Source: Halieaceae bacterium UBA5044
GTDB lineage: Bacteria > Pseudomonadota > Gammaproteobacteria > Pseudomonadales > Halieaceae
Reading direction: 5' to 3'
Assembly: GCA_002416125.1 (NCBI GenBank)
Contig: DIBU01000018.1
Span: 18,498 to 82,497, forward strand
DNA: 64,000 nt
Shown: positions 1-11,784 of the stretch, piece by piece
Numbering within the stretch: position 1 is the first letter of the stretch
Layout of the letters: each line of letters opens with the position of its first letter
Made by a program: the position numbers and the translations under genes
The notes under the pieces: generated by a model
Databases searched by the model: none
Told to the model about the DNA's origin: nothing
What the model saw: the letters and a program-made list of their open reading frames with translations, nothing else

Positions 1-1775
1 TTGTCGGTGAGCGTGCCGTGATCCATCACCTGCAACAGCAGGTTGAAGACCTCCGGGTGGGCTTTTTCAATCTCATCGAGCAGAATCACCGCGTGCGGAT
101 GTTTGGTGACGGCATCGGTCAAAAGGCCGCCCTGGTCGAAGCCCACATAGCCCGGCGGTGCACCGATCAGGCGCGACACGGTGTGCCGCTCCATATACTC
201 GGACATATCAAACCTGATCAGTTCCAGCCCAAGCTGGCGCGCGAGCTGTTTGGTCACCTCGGTTTTACCGACGCCGGTGGGCCCTGCCAGCAGGAACGAG
301 CCAATCGGCTTGTCACCCGAGCGCAGCCCTGCGCGCGCCAGCTTGATCGACGTGGCCAGGCTGCTGATGGCGGCGGTCTGCCCAAATACCACCATCTGCA
401 GATTCTGCTCCAGCTTCTGCAGTGTTTCACGGTCGTCGGAGCTGACCGACTTTGGCGGAATCCGCGCTATTTTGGCCACCACCGCTTCAATGTCGGCAAC
501 GCCGATCACTTTCTTGCGCTTGGAAGGCGGCTGCAGCTGCTGATAGGCACCCGCCTCGTCGATGACATCGATCGCCTTGTCGGGCAGGAACCGATCCGTG
601 ATGTAGCGGGCCGACAGGTCCGTGGCCACGCGCAGCGCCTTGTTCGTGTAGCGCAGCCCGTGATGCTCCTCAAAACGCGACTTCAACCCCTTGAGAATCA
701 GGTAGGCGTCATCGGGTGAAGGTTCCAGCACGTCAATCTTCTGGAAGCGCCGGCTCAGGGCCTTGTCCTTGTCGAAGATACCGCGGTACTCCTGGAAGGT
801 GGTGCTGCCAATGCAGCGCATCTTGCCCGAGGTCAACAGCGGTTTGAGCAGATTGCTCGCGTCCATGACGCCGCCAGAGGCTGCCCCGGCACCGATGATG
901 GTGTGGATCTCATCAATGAACAGGATGGCACCTTCACGTTTCTTGAGGTTGGCGAGCAAACCCTTGAAGCGCTTCTCGAAGTCACCACGGTACTTGGTGC
1001 CGGCCAGCAGTGCGCCGAGGTCCAGCGAATACACCACGCTGTCCTTCAGCATTTCCGGCACGTCACCATCGACGATCATTTTTGCCAGACCCTCGGCGAT
1101 GGCCGTTTTACCAACGCCAGACTCACCGACCAGCAATGGATTGTTCTTGCGGCGGCGCGCGAGGATCTGGGCCACGCGCTCCACCTCAGGCATGCGCCCA
1201 ATCAGGGGGTCGATGCGCCCGGCGCGGGCCTCCTCGTTCAGGTTGGTTGCAAAGGTATCGAGCGGGCTCTCTTCGCCATCCTCCGCGGCGGTGGCATCGC
1301 CTGTCGGGTTGCCGCTGGCACTGCCCTCGCCGTCCTCGGACACCCGGGAAATCCCGTGCGTGATGAAGTTGACCACGTCGAGCCTGGCAATGCTCTGCGT
1401 CTTGAGAAAATAGACGGCCTGGCTTTCCTGCTCGCTGAAAATCGCCACCAGCACATTGGCACCGGTGACTTCGCTGCGGCCGGAGGACTGCACGTGGAAC
1501 ACCGCACGCTGCAGCACACGCTGGAAGCCCAGCGTGGGCTGGGTCTCGCGGTCGTCGTTGTCCTCGGGAATCAGCGGCGTGGTGGCATCGACGAACTCCA
1601 TGAGGTCGCCGCGCAAGGCGTTGATCTCTGCGCCACAGGCCTTGAGTACGCGAATGGCGTCATTGTTGTCCAGGAGGGCCAGCAACAGGTGCTCGACCGT
1701 CATGAACTCATGGCGCTTGCCCCGGGCCTCGCGAAAGGCCTCGTTCAGGGTCAGTTCCAGATCCTTGCTCAGCAT
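1..1775 (-). CDS. clpA: ATP-dependent Clp protease ATP-binding subunit ClpA (3' part missing)
   Basis: Hsp100 AAA+ unfoldase that feeds substrates, including N-degron proteins delivered by ClpS, into the ClpP protease in the cytoplasm. Reading leftward from the ATG at 1775, 591 codons are visible. They contain the N-terminal Clp-N repeats (about residues 1-145), an acidic linker, a first Walker A GESGVGKT (about 217-224) with Walker B LFIDEIH, and the second AAA module with GPTGVGKTE and [12 protein letters not shown]. The frame is still open at base 1, so the C-terminal sensor 2/ClpP-docking part (about 150-170 residues in the family) lies outside the window. It follows clpS by only 17 bases on the same strand, the usual clpS-clpA operon. 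Identification is very secure. Confidence 0.97.
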   Translation of the reverse strand, partial: MLSKDLELTLNEAFREARGKRHEFMTVEHLLLALLDNNDAIRVLKACGAEINALRGDLMEFVDATTPLIPEDNDDRETQPTLGFQRVLQRAVFHVQSSGRSEVTGANVLVAIFSEQESQAVYFLKTQSIARLDVVNFITHGISRVSEDGEGSASGNPTGDATAAEDGEESPLDTFATNLNEEARAGRIDPLIGRMPEVERVAQILARRRKNNPLLVGESGVGKTAIAEGLAKMIVDGDVPEMLKDSVVYSLDLGALLAGTKYRGDFEKRFKGLLANLKKREGAILFIDEIHTIIGAGAASGGVMDASNLLKPLLTSGKMRCIGSTTFQEYRGIFDKDKALSRRFQKIDVLEPSPDDAYLILKGLKSRFEEHHGLRYTNKALRVATDLSARYITDRFLPDKAIDVIDEAGAYQQLQPPSKRKKVIGVADIEAVVAKIARIPPKSVSSDDRETLQKLEQNLQMVVFGQTAAISSLATSIKLARAGLRSGDKPIGSFLLAGPTGVGKTEVTKQLARQLGLELIRFDMSEYMERHTVSRLIGAPPGYVGFDQGGLLTDAVTKHPHAVILLDEIEKAHPEVFNLLLQVMDHGTLTD

Positions 1776-1792
1776 ACTCTACCACTCCCGGG

Positions 1793-2125
1793 CTACTCGC
1801 CCTCCGATGCCTCGATTTCGCACAACAACGGGTGCTGATTGTCTCGCGCGTACTGATTGACCTGGGCTGCCTTTGTCTCGGCAATGTCCCGGGTGTATAT
1901 ACCGCATACGCCCTTGCCCTTGGTATGGACTGTCAACATGACGTGCGTGGCCTGCTCGCGGTTCATCCGGAAGAACACCTCGAGTACTTCAACCACGAAC
2001 TCCATGGGGGTGTAATCGTCATTGAGTAGCACCACCTTGTACAGCGGCGGCTTCTTGAGCTCCGGTTTCGAGTCCTGCAATGCCAGGCCACCGTCGCGAT
2101 CGCGCTCCCCCTCATCGCCGGACAT
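1793..2125 (-). CDS. clpS: ATP-dependent Clp protease adaptor ClpS
   Basis: N-recognin adaptor that binds N-degron substrates and hands them to ClpA. The core is plainly Clp[21 protein letters not shown], then [31 protein letters not shown] and [13 protein letters not shown] at the C-terminus, giving 110 residues from the chosen ATG. The start is uncertain. The ATG at 2125 has no good Shine-Dalgarno, whereas an in-frame GTG 11 codons upstream (about 2158) follows GAGAGGG at good spacing and would give a length closer to pseudomonad ClpS. An ATG at 2188 is also possible. It lies just upstream of clpA on the same strand. No cspD gene is present between clpS and icd, unlike in Pseudomonas. Confidence 0.93.
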   Translation of the reverse strand: MSGDEGERDRDGGLALQDSKPELKKPPLYKVVLLNDDYTPMEFVVEVLEVFFRMNREQATHVMLTVHTKGKGVCGIYTRDIAETKAAQVNQYARDNQHPLLCEIEASEGE

Positions 2126-2259
2126 GCGCCACGCGCCGGCCAGGATTACCTCGTTCACTCCATCCCTCTCAAACGTTTGCCCTGCCATAGATAGTGGATA
2201 TTGGCCCATTATAAGTCAATTCAACCCCGACCTGTTTTTCGCGCGAAAACCCCGCCCAC

Positions 2260-2290
2260 AAAAAAAGGGCCCGTGCTGCCACGGGCCCTT
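2260..2290 (-). terminator. Rho-independent terminator of icd
   Basis: A perfect 11-bp inverted repeat, AAGGGCCCGTG / CACGGGCCCTT with a 4-base loop, is followed on the minus strand by a run of seven T. It starts 24 bases past the icd stop codon, so it is well placed to end icd transcription before clpS. Confidence 0.9.
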
Positions 2291-2313
2291 CTTCGCAAGC
2301 CTGCCGGGCAGGT

Positions 2314-3567
<1,254 letters not shown>

Positions 3568-3713
3568 AGATTGTTCTCCGTCGCTGTGGGTCCATTGAGT
3601 CCCGGGGTGCGGTATCCTTGTGGGAGCCCCCGTTAAAACGGCGCTTAGTGTATCAGGTTTCCCGGCCTTTCTCTTGAACCGGGGAGCAGTTTTTTCCCCA
3701 CGGCGGAGCCGCG

Positions 3714-4376
3714 ATGGCCACGGTCATTCTGTTCAATAAACCCTTTCAGGTACTGAGCCAATTCAGCGACCGCAGCGATCACCCGGCGGCGAGCGCGGCC
3801 GCGTCCACTGGCGATACCCGGCAGCCCGCTCGCGCCACGCTGGCCGACTACCTGCAGGCGCCTGGCTTCCGGGTAGCCGGGCGCCTCGATTTCGACTCCG
3901 AGGGCCTGCTGCTGCTGACGGACAGCGGCGCTCTGCAGCAGCAGATCACCCATCCACGACACAAACTCTGGAAGACCTACCAGGTACAGGTGGAGGGCAC
4001 GCCCGATGCGGCGCAGGTCGCCGCATTGCAGGCAGGCGTCACCCTGCGCGACGGACCCACCCTGCCCGCCCGCGTGCATGTCATCGGCACACCGGCGCAG
4101 CTCTGGCCACGCACGCCCCCCGTGCGCTCACGATTGACGGTGAGCGACAGCTGGCTGGAGATCAGCATCCGCGAAGGCCGGAACCGGCAGGTGCGCCGCA
4201 TGACCGCGGCGGTCGGCTTGCCGACCCTGCGGCTGATCCGCACGCGGATCGGCGACTGGTCACTGGAGGGCCTCGCACCCGGCGCCCATCGCAGGCTCAC
4301 CGTGCACGCCCCGCAACAGCGCGCCCCGGGATCTGTGCGACGCCCGCGAGCCGCGGCGCCGAGACGGAAACCATGA
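3714..4376 (+). CDS. rluE: 23S rRNA pseudouridine synthase RluE-like (RsuA family)
   Basis: Predicted rRNA pseudouridine synthase; RluE of E. coli modifies U2457 of 23S rRNA. The 220-residue protein starts [16 protein letters not shown] without an N-terminal S4 domain, as in RluE. It carries the RsuA-family catalytic motif [16 protein letters not shown] with catalytic Asp59, the KTYQVQVEG strand and the [11 protein letters not shown] motif. The C-terminus ends in a basic, Arg-rich tail. Its stop overlaps the nudJ start as ATGA, so translation is coupled. The gene order rluE-nudJ-mnmA-hflD-purB next to icd is that of E. coli, which supports the specific family assignment. Confidence 0.92.
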   Translation: MATVILFNKPFQVLSQFSDRSDHPAASAAASTGDTRQPARATLADYLQAPGFRVAGRLDFDSEGLLLLTDSGALQQQITHPRHKLWKTYQVQVEGTPDAAQVAALQAGVTLRDGPTLPARVHVIGTPAQLWPRTPPVRSRLTVSDSWLEISIREGRNRQVRRMTAAVGLPTLRLIRTRIGDWSLEGLAPGAHRRLTVHAPQQRAPGSVRRPRAAAPRRKP

Positions 4377-4825
4377 GCGATTGGCAGCCCCATGTGACCG
4401 TCGCGACTGTGGTGTTTGACGGGGCCCGCTACCTGCTTGTCGAGGAGCGCGACAAGACGACGGGCAAGCCCGTATTCAACCAGCCTGCAGGCCATCTCGA
4501 AGCGCGGGAGACACTGTTTCAGGCGGCACTGCGTGAAACCCGGGAGGAGACCGGCTGGGAGGTCATGCTGGAGGGGGTGCTGGGGCTTGCACGCTATGTG
4601 GCACCCGGCAATGGGGTCACCTACTACCGCACCACGTTTTGCGCGCGTCCACTCCAGGCGTTGCCCGATGCGGTACTGGACAGCGACATCCTCGCCGTGC
4701 ACTGGCTGCGTTACGAGGAAATCCTCGCAGTTTCTGCTAGAATGCGCAGCCCGCTGGTGCTGGCCGCCATTGAGCAGCATCGCAGCGGCATTCGATACCC
4801 TCTGGACCTGATTTCACCCGCATGA
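4373..4825 (+). CDS. nudJ: Nudix hydrolase NudJ (thiamin/nucleotide pyrophosphate phosphatase)
   Basis: Nudix-family phosphatase acting on nucleoside di/triphosphates and HMP-PP/thiamin pyrophosphate in E. coli. The 150-residue protein contains a full Nudix box, [23 protein letters not shown], giving the G-x5-E-x7-R-E-x2-E-E pattern that binds the catalytic metal. It starts within the end of rluE (ATGA) and ends within the start of mnmA (ATGA), so it sits in the middle of a translationally coupled operon. Synteny with the E. coli rluE-nudJ-mnmA order makes NudJ the best name. Confidence 0.9.
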   Translation: MSDWQPHVTVATVVFDGARYLLVEERDKTTGKPVFNQPAGHLEARETLFQAALRETREETGWEVMLEGVLGLARYVAPGNGVTYYRTTFCARPLQALPDAVLDSDILAVHWLRYEEILAVSARMRSPLVLAAIEQHRSGIRYPLDLISPA

Positions 4826-5913
4826 GCCTCAACGCAGCGACCAAAGTCATTGTCGGCATGTCAGGTGGCGTGGACTCCTCCGTCGCCGCGCTACTGCTGC
4901 GCGAGCAGGGCTATCGGGTGGAAGGCCTGTTCATGAAGAACTGGGACGAGGACGACGGCACAGAGTATTGCACTGCAAAAGCCGACTTCGCCGATGCACA
5001 GGCCGTTGCCGATGCCCTCGACATCCCCCTGCACGGCGCCAACTTCGCGGCCGAGTACTGGGACAACGTGTTTGAGCACTTCCTGGCGGAGTACAAGGCA
5101 GGGCGCACCCCCAACCCGGATATTCTCTGCAACCGGGAAATCAAATTCCGCGCCTTCCTCGACTACGCACTGCTGCTGGGCGCCGACTTCATCGCCACCG
5201 GACACTACGCGCGTCGCGGCGAGAGCCACGGCAAGGCGGCGCTGCTGCGGGGGCTGGATGCCAACAAGGACCAGAGCTATTTTCTGCACGCCGTGGGACA
5301 TCGGGAACTGGCACAGACCCTGTTCCCGGTGGGTGAGATCGAGAAACCGGAAGTGCGCGCCATTGCTGCGCGCCACGGCCTCGTCACCTCGGACAAAAAA
5401 GACTCCACCGGCATCTGCTTCATCGGCGAACGCCGTTTCAAGGATTTTCTGCAACAGTATCTGCCTGCACAGCCCGGCGACATCTACAGCCTCGACGGCG
5501 AGATCCTGGGGCGGCACCAGGGACTCATGTATCACACCATAGGCCAGCGCCAGGGGCTGGGCATTGGCGGCCTTGCCGACCACGGGGATGAACCCTGGTA
5601 TGTCGTGGGCAAGGACCTCGAGCACAACGTGCTGCGCGTCGCCCAGGGCAATAACCACCCCGCGCTGTTCAGCAGCGGCCTGCAGGTCAGTGATATTTTC
5701 TGGATCACCGGTGATACACCCGAACTGCCGTTTCGATGCACTGCCAAGGTCCGCTACCGCCAGGCAGACCAGTGCTGCAGCGTCATCGCCGAAAACGGTG
5801 TTTATCGGGTCCACTTCGACGAACCACAACGCGCGGTCACCCCGGGACAGTCCGTGGTGCTCTACGATGGCGAGCGTTGCCTGGGGGGAGGCGTCATTGA
5901 ACGAACCGACTGA
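4822..5913 (+). CDS. mnmA: tRNA-specific 2-thiouridylase MnmA
   Basis: Catalyses sulfur transfer to U34 of tRNA Lys, Glu and Gln, using ATP and persulfide sulfur relayed from IscS through Tus proteins. The 363-residue protein has the PP-loop SGGVDSS near residues 14-20, the first catalytic cysteine in [12 protein letters not shown] (Cys103) and the second in [13 protein letters not shown] (Cys199), followed by the beta-barrel C-terminal domain ending [11 protein letters not shown]. Both cysteines are intact. Start and stop overlap nudJ and hflD respectively. Confidence 0.97.
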   Translation: MSLNAATKVIVGMSGGVDSSVAALLLREQGYRVEGLFMKNWDEDDGTEYCTAKADFADAQAVADALDIPLHGANFAAEYWDNVFEHFLAEYKAGRTPNPDILCNREIKFRAFLDYALLLGADFIATGHYARRGESHGKAALLRGLDANKDQSYFLHAVGHRELAQTLFPVGEIEKPEVRAIAARHGLVTSDKKDSTGICFIGERRFKDFLQQYLPAQPGDIYSLDGEILGRHQGLMYHTIGQRQGLGIGGLADHGDEPWYVVGKDLEHNVLRVAQGNNHPALFSSGLQVSDIFWITGDTPELPFRCTAKVRYRQADQCCSVIAENGVYRVHFDEPQRAVTPGQSVVLYDGERCLGGGVIERTD

Positions 5914-6580
5914 GCGCTCTGCACAGCCGCCGCTGCTGGATCAGCAGACTATCGCCCTGGCGGGTGTCGCGCAGGCCGCGCGGCTGGTCGATCAGGTTTC
6001 ACGCACGGGCAGCTGTCCGGCAGAATTCCTGCAGGCCTCGCTGAACAGCCTGTTTGTGTTTGACAGCGACTCGGTGGAAGCCGTTTACGGTGGGCTGGGC
6101 AGTGTGAAGCTGGGTCTCGACACGCTTGCAATGGTGTTGAACAACCAGCAACCACCGGAAATGCGCGACATGGTGCGTTACGTTTTCAACCTGCTGTATC
6201 TGGAACGCAGATTCGCCGCGGATCCGGCCATGATGCGGGTGGTTCACTCCCGGCTGCAGCACACCAGCTTTCGCGCCGAACACTTCGCCGGTAACGTAAA
6301 TGATATCTGCCACAGCGTGTCCGGTATCTACCAGGACACACTGAGCACCCTGAAATTTCGCATCAAAGTGAACGGCAACGCTCAACACCTGCAGAACCGC
6401 CAGAGCGCAGACACCATCCGCGCCCTGCTGCTGGCTGGCATCCGCTCCACGCACCTGTGGCGGCAGCTTGGCGGCCGGCGCTGGAAGCTGCTGCTGCAGC
6501 GCCGCAGGATTGCGCGCCGCGCCTATGACCTGTCACGCCAGTTGGGCGTGGCCCACCATCCGACAGATTCTCCGGAGTAA
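5897..6580 (+). CDS. hflD: High frequency lysogenization protein HflD homologue
   Basis: HflD is a peripheral inner-membrane protein that in E. coli binds lambda CII and affects lysogeny; its general role is unclear. I place the start at the TTG at 5897, which follows GGGGGGAGG at about 7 bases and gives a 227-residue protein, close to the 213 residues of E. coli. This start lies 17 bases inside mnmA. The sequence is largely helical, with the family-typical stretches [29 protein letters not shown] and [12 protein letters not shown], and a basic C-terminus. The position between mnmA and purB is the same as in E. coli. The non-ATG start means a naive start call would place it wrongly. Confidence 0.9.
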   Translation: MNEPTERSAQPPLLDQQTIALAGVAQAARLVDQVSRTGSCPAEFLQASLNSLFVFDSDSVEAVYGGLGSVKLGLDTLAMVLNNQQPPEMRDMVRYVFNLLYLERRFAADPAMMRVVHSRLQHTSFRAEHFAGNVNDICHSVSGIYQDTLSTLKFRIKVNGNAQHLQNRQSADTIRALLLAGIRSTHLWRQLGGRRWKLLLQRRRIARRAYDLSRQLGVAHHPTDSPE

Positions 6581-7960
<1,380 letters not shown>

Positions 7961-7966
7961 CGCCGC

Positions 7967-9076
7967 GTGCAGGGGCTGGACCCGGCGCAATTTCTGGCCA
8001 AGTACTGGCAGCGTGAACCACTCCTGCTGCGCGCTGCTGTCCCCGGCTTCACTCCGCCCGTCAGCGCGGACGAACTCGCCGGCCTGGCGATGGAGGACGC
8101 CGTGGAGTCGCGAATCGCTGAATGCAGCGGTCCCGCCGACAGCGCAGCCAGCTGGCGGCTGAGCCAAGGCCCCTTTGACCCGGGTGACTTCCAGCGACCG
8201 CACCCCTGGACATTGCTGGTGCAGCGCGTGGATCAGCTGCTGGACGACGTGGCCCAGCTGCGCCAGCTCACCGATTTCATCCCCCGCTGGCGTTTCGATG
8301 ACGTCATGGTGAGCTACGCCACGGACGGCGGAGGTATCGGCCCTCACTACGATCTGTATGACGTGTTCCTGCTGCAGGGCGAAGGTGAGCGCACCTGGCG
8401 GATCGGGCAGCGCTGCGATGACGGCACACCCCTGCTGCCGCACAAGGACCTGAAACTGCTGGCACGCTTCGACTGCCACACCGAATACACCCTGCGCTGT
8501 GGCGATGTGCTTTACATCCCCCCGGGGGTCGCGCACTGGGGTATTTCCCGCGGTGAGTCCACCTGTTTTTCCCTCGGTTTTCGCGCTCCCCGCCTCGCTG
8601 ACCTGCTCTCTCACCTCACAGATGCCTGCCTCGAAACGGTCGACAGCAGCCGACTGCTGGAAGACGCCGGCCGCAAGCTGGCAGACCGCTGCGGAGAGAT
8701 CTCCACGGCCGACATCCAGACGGCGCGGGAGCAGGTATTGCGCCTGCTGGTCGACACAGCCGACGACCACTGGTTTGGTGAGCTGATAACCGCTGCCGAT
8801 GGCCTACCGCTGCCAGAACAGGAGGTCGGCCGGCTCCGCGGGCATCTGCGCGCCGGGGCCTCCGCCAGACTGGCACCGGGCGCCCGCGTGGCCTGGCAAA
8901 CGACGGGCGCAGAACTACGCGTTTTCGCCAATGGTATGAGCTGCACTGCACCGATACCTATGGCGAGCTGGCTCGCCGAGCTCTGTGCCGACATCCCGGT
9001 GCGCACGCCGGGCGGCGAAGGCGCGGCAGCCGTGCTACAGTTTCTGCTGCAACAGGGGGTATTGGATGTCGAGTAG
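7967..9076 (+). CDS. roxA: Ribosomal protein uL16 3-hydroxylase RoxA (YcfD-type JmjC cupin)
   Basis: 2-oxoglutarate/Fe(II) oxygenase; the E. coli homologue YcfD hydroxylates an arginine of ribosomal protein L16. The protein starts at a GTG 6 bases after purB and has 369 residues. The iron facial triad is visible: GPHYDLYDVF gives His127 and Asp129, and LYIPPGVAHWG gives His190. The C-terminal winged-helix-like part, typical of bacterial ROX proteins, follows. Its location directly downstream of purB suggests co-expression with translation and nucleotide genes. Confidence 0.93.
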   Translation: MQGLDPAQFLAKYWQREPLLLRAAVPGFTPPVSADELAGLAMEDAVESRIAECSGPADSAASWRLSQGPFDPGDFQRPHPWTLLVQRVDQLLDDVAQLRQLTDFIPRWRFDDVMVSYATDGGGIGPHYDLYDVFLLQGEGERTWRIGQRCDDGTPLLPHKDLKLLARFDCHTEYTLRCGDVLYIPPGVAHWGISRGESTCFSLGFRAPRLADLLSHLTDACLETVDSSRLLEDAGRKLADRCGEISTADIQTAREQVLRLLVDTADDHWFGELITAADGLPLPEQEVGRLRGHLRAGASARLAPGARVAWQTTGAELRVFANGMSCTAPIPMASWLAELCADIPVRTPGGEGAAAVLQFLLQQGVLDVE

Positions 9077-9989
9077 AACGACACAGACATTGCAGTTGGC
9101 ACTCGTTGACTGGGAAACCCACCGGGAGGCGTTGCGCGCACTGCGGGAAGCCGTCTTCATTGTCGAACAGGGTGTGCCCCGGGACATTGAATGGGATGGA
9201 CAGGACGAGCAGGCCCTGCATGTGCTGGGCACGATCGACGGCCTGCCCGTCGCCTGTGGACGCCTGCTACCCAACGGCAAGATCGGGCGCATGGCGGTAC
9301 TCGCGGACCACCGCGGCCATGGCCACGGGGCCGCAGTACTGGATGTGCTGATCGGTGCGGCGAGGGAGCGCGGTCTGGACAGCGTCTACCTGCACGCGCA
9401 ACAGCACGCCGCAGATTTCTACGCCCGTGCAGGCTTCAGCCCGGAGGGTGAACCCTTCGAGGAAGCCGGTATTCCGCACGTTGCGATGCGCCGTGACACC
9501 GGCCTGGGCAAGGTCTACGCCAACGGCATTGCCTACCCGGAACCTTTTGCACGCTGGGCAGCCGCCCTGTGCCAAAACGCATCGCGCGAGATCTGCATCC
9601 TGAGTCACGACCTGGACCATCGGGTGTTCGACAACAGCGAGCTTGCGGCGGCATTAAGCGCGCTCGCGCGCCGCGCCGCACAGTCCCGAGTGCGTATTCT
9701 GGTGAGCGACTACCGGCCAATCATCCAGCGCGGCCACCGCCTGTTGGCACTGGCCCGACGCCTGCCCTCCTCTGTTATCCTGCAGCAGCTGGACGAACAC
9801 CCGGACTGGAAAGGGGAAACCCTGGTCCTCACCGACCGCAGTGGCGTACTCTGCAAGCCCGCAGAGAGCGACCAGGCCGCGTTCTGCGAGCCCGACTCTC
9901 GGGCCCGCGCGGAACGCTACCGGGATTTATTCGAGGAACTCTGGCGCCACAGCGGTCCGCACGTGGAATTCCGCAGCGTCCCGCTTTAA
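9066..9989 (+). CDS. GNAT N-acetyltransferase fused to a DUF7931-type C-terminal domain
   Basis: The start chosen is the ATG at 9066, which overlaps the roxA end by 11 bases and gives 307 residues. Residues about 1-140 are a GNAT acetyltransferase of the ElaA/YjcF kind: FIVEQGVPRDIEWDGQDEQA, then the acetyl-CoA-binding GKIGRMAVLADHRGHGHGAA and YLHAQQHAADFYARAGF. Residues about 165-300 form a second domain with ICILSHDLDHRVFDNSELA and RVRILVSDYRPII. This domain resembles the HKD/PLD-like half found fused to GNATs (now DUF7931), but no classic HxK motif is seen. The substrate is unknown. Genomic coupling to roxA suggests a protein- or RNA-modifying role, which is only inference. Confidence 0.82.
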   Translation: MSSRTTQTLQLALVDWETHREALRALREAVFIVEQGVPRDIEWDGQDEQALHVLGTIDGLPVACGRLLPNGKIGRMAVLADHRGHGHGAAVLDVLIGAARERGLDSVYLHAQQHAADFYARAGFSPEGEPFEEAGIPHVAMRRDTGLGKVYANGIAYPEPFARWAAALCQNASREICILSHDLDHRVFDNSELAAALSALARRAAQSRVRILVSDYRPIIQRGHRLLALARRLPSSVILQQLDEHPDWKGETLVLTDRSGVLCKPAESDQAAFCEPDSRARAERYRDLFEELWRHSGPHVEFRSVPL

Positions 9990-10041
9990 TCAACACCCTT
10001 CGCGGGATCTGCCCAAACCCCACAAACGCTGGCGGCTTGCG

Positions 10042-11388
10042 TCAATCCCGGGCCACAGACGCGCCCAGCCAACGCTGCGTTACCACGCCGGCGGTCATGG
10101 CGCCGTTCACGTTGAGGGCGGTACGGGCCATATCGATGAGCGGCTCGATCGAAATCAGTACGGCGGCTACCGTCACCGGAAACCCCATGGCCGGCAACAC
10201 AATCAGCGCGGCGAATGTCGCGCCCCCACCCACCCCGGCGACACCGAAGGAACTGATGGCGATAATGCCCACGAGGCCGGCCATGAAATCCCATGCCAAC
10301 GGATCAATGCCCATCGACGGCGCGATCATCACGGCCAGCATGGCCGGATAGATACCCGCACAGCCGTTCTGCCCTATGGTGGCACCCAGTGTCGCCGAAA
10401 GGCTGGCAATCGGTGTCGCTACCTGCAGTTTGTCGATTTGGGTTTCAACATTGAGGGGAATGCTGGCCGCCGAACTGCGCGAGGTGAAGGCAAAAGCGAG
10501 TACCGGCCAGACCGACCGGAAGTAATGTCGCAGGCCCATGCCATGTACGCGCAGCAGCAGCGCATGCACCGCGAACATGATGCCGATGGCCAGATAGGAG
10601 GCAACCACAAAGGCGAGCAGGTTGAGGATGTCCGCGGCGTCCGACCGCGCCACCACCCCGCCGATCAAGGCGAGTATGCCGTAGGGCGTAAGCGCCATCA
10701 CGATATGCACCAGCCGCAGGACCACCAGCCGTGCTGTGTCCACAAACGCCTCTATCTGCGCACCCCGTGCCGGCTCTGAGCGCGCAACCTGCAGGGCGGC
10801 TACGCCAAACAGAATGCCGAACAGCACAACCGCGATGATCGACGTGGGACGCGCCTCGGTCAGATCGTAGAACACGTTCGCCGGCACAAAGCGCACCAGC
10901 ATGTCGGGCAGACCCAGGCCGGCAACGGTTTCATAGCGCTGCGCCAGCAGATCTGCTGAGGCCAACTCGCGTGCACCCTGGGTGATGCTGTCGGCGGTCA
11001 GGCCGAAAGCGCTGGTCACCAGAATGCCGACGACCGCGGCGACCATGGTCGTCGCAATCAGCAATCCCACCACGGCGCCGCCAATCTTCCCGAGATCCGC
11101 GACCTCGCGCATTTTCAGCACGGCGGCGACCATCATCACCAGGACCAGCGGCATGATGATCATGCGCAGGAGACTCACATAACCACTGGCGACGATACCG
11201 GTCCACTGCAGTGTATCGGTGAGCAGATCCGCGCGCCCCGACCAGGCGACCTGCAGGCCCACACCGTACACGGCGCCCGCCATCAGGCCCGCAAGAATCT
11301 GCCGAGACAGCGGCCAGCCGCGACAGCGCAGTCGGTATAGCAGATAGCACAGGGCAGAAAATGACAGCAGGTTGACGAGCAGAAGCAT
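10042..11388 (-). CDS. Dicarboxylate/amino acid:cation symporter, cystine-transporter TcyP-like
   Basis: Inner-membrane secondary transporter of the DAACS family, 448 residues with many hydrophobic segments. Family marks include MIIMPLVLVMMVAAVLKM, the serine-rich re-entrant loop FTSRSSAASIPLNVE, IGQNGCAGIYPAMLAVM and SFGVAGVGGGATFAALIVL. The overall pattern looks closest to TcyP/YhjO-type L-cystine transporters rather than C4-dicarboxylate DctA, but the substrate is inferred. It is the last gene of the reverse run that starts with the carboxylase at 19953 and lies 32 bases after the Rieske gene. It converges with the GNAT gene on the other strand. Confidence 0.82.
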   Translation of the reverse strand: MLLLVNLLSFSALCYLLYRLRCRGWPLSRQILAGLMAGAVYGVGLQVAWSGRADLLTDTLQWTGIVASGYVSLLRMIIMPLVLVMMVAAVLKMREVADLGKIGGAVVGLLIATTMVAAVVGILVTSAFGLTADSITQGARELASADLLAQRYETVAGLGLPDMLVRFVPANVFYDLTEARPTSIIAVVLFGILFGVAALQVARSEPARGAQIEAFVDTARLVVLRLVHIVMALTPYGILALIGGVVARSDAADILNLLAFVVASYLAIGIMFAVHALLLRVHGMGLRHYFRSVWPVLAFAFTSRSSAASIPLNVETQIDKLQVATPIASLSATLGATIGQNGCAGIYPAMLAVMIAPSMGIDPLAWDFMAGLVGIIAISSFGVAGVGGGATFAALIVLPAMGFPVTVAAVLISIEPLIDMARTALNVNGAMTAGVVTQRWLGASVARD

Positions 11389-11420
11389 GGCAGGTTCCTT
11401 GTGGTACGCGGCGGCCGCGT

Positions 11421-11738
11421 TCAGTCGGGCAACAGCAACCCGACCTCATTGCCCTCGTAAATCAGGGGCCAGGTTTTCAGACCTCGACACGGCTCTTCGG
11501 AGGCCTGCACCAGAGCGCCATCTGTCAGCCGAAAGCGATAGCGGTGCAACGGGCACTCCAGCACGCCATCGCGAATGGAGGCTGCATCAAGTGGATGTTC
11601 ACGGTGCGGGCAGCGGGCCTCCAACAGATACAACTCGCCGTCCTGTTCTACCAGCAGCAGCGCGAGCTCGTCTATCCGGAAGCTGCGACGGTAGCCATCG
11701 TGCAGGTTGATCAGTTTTTCCAGCGGACGAAAGCGCAT
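11421..11738 (-). CDS. Small Rieske (2Fe-2S) protein
   Basis: A 105-residue stand-alone Rieske-domain protein, probably a ferredoxin-like electron carrier or an assimilatory-type Rieske subunit. The cluster ligands are clear: CPHREHP (Cys43, His45) and CPLHRYRF (Cys62, His65), with 16 residues between the two motifs. No signal peptide or catalytic domain is present. It lies between meaB and the symporter in the propionate operon, 46 bases after meaB. A functional link with propionyl-CoA metabolism is not obvious; it could serve an oxygenase encoded elsewhere. Confidence 0.85.
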   Translation of the reverse strand: MRFRPLEKLINLHDGYRRSFRIDELALLLVEQDGELYLLEARCPHREHPLDAASIRDGVLECPLHRYRFRLTDGALVQASEEPCRGLKTWPLIYEGNEVGLLLPD

Positions 11739-11784
11739 GGGAGCTCACTCGAAGAGAGGTCTTGCGCCATACTGGCAGCGCAGG

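Noticed and set aside
903..1838. Long forward frames antiparallel to clpA (and similar ones opposite mcm, the carboxylase, purB and the molybdenum hydroxylase)
   Set aside because: They are mirror frames of GC-rich genes on the other strand, with no recognisable domains.
2126..2313. cspD expected between clpS and icd as in pseudomonads
   Set aside because: The space holds only a terminator and the clpS leader; no cold-shock frame is present.
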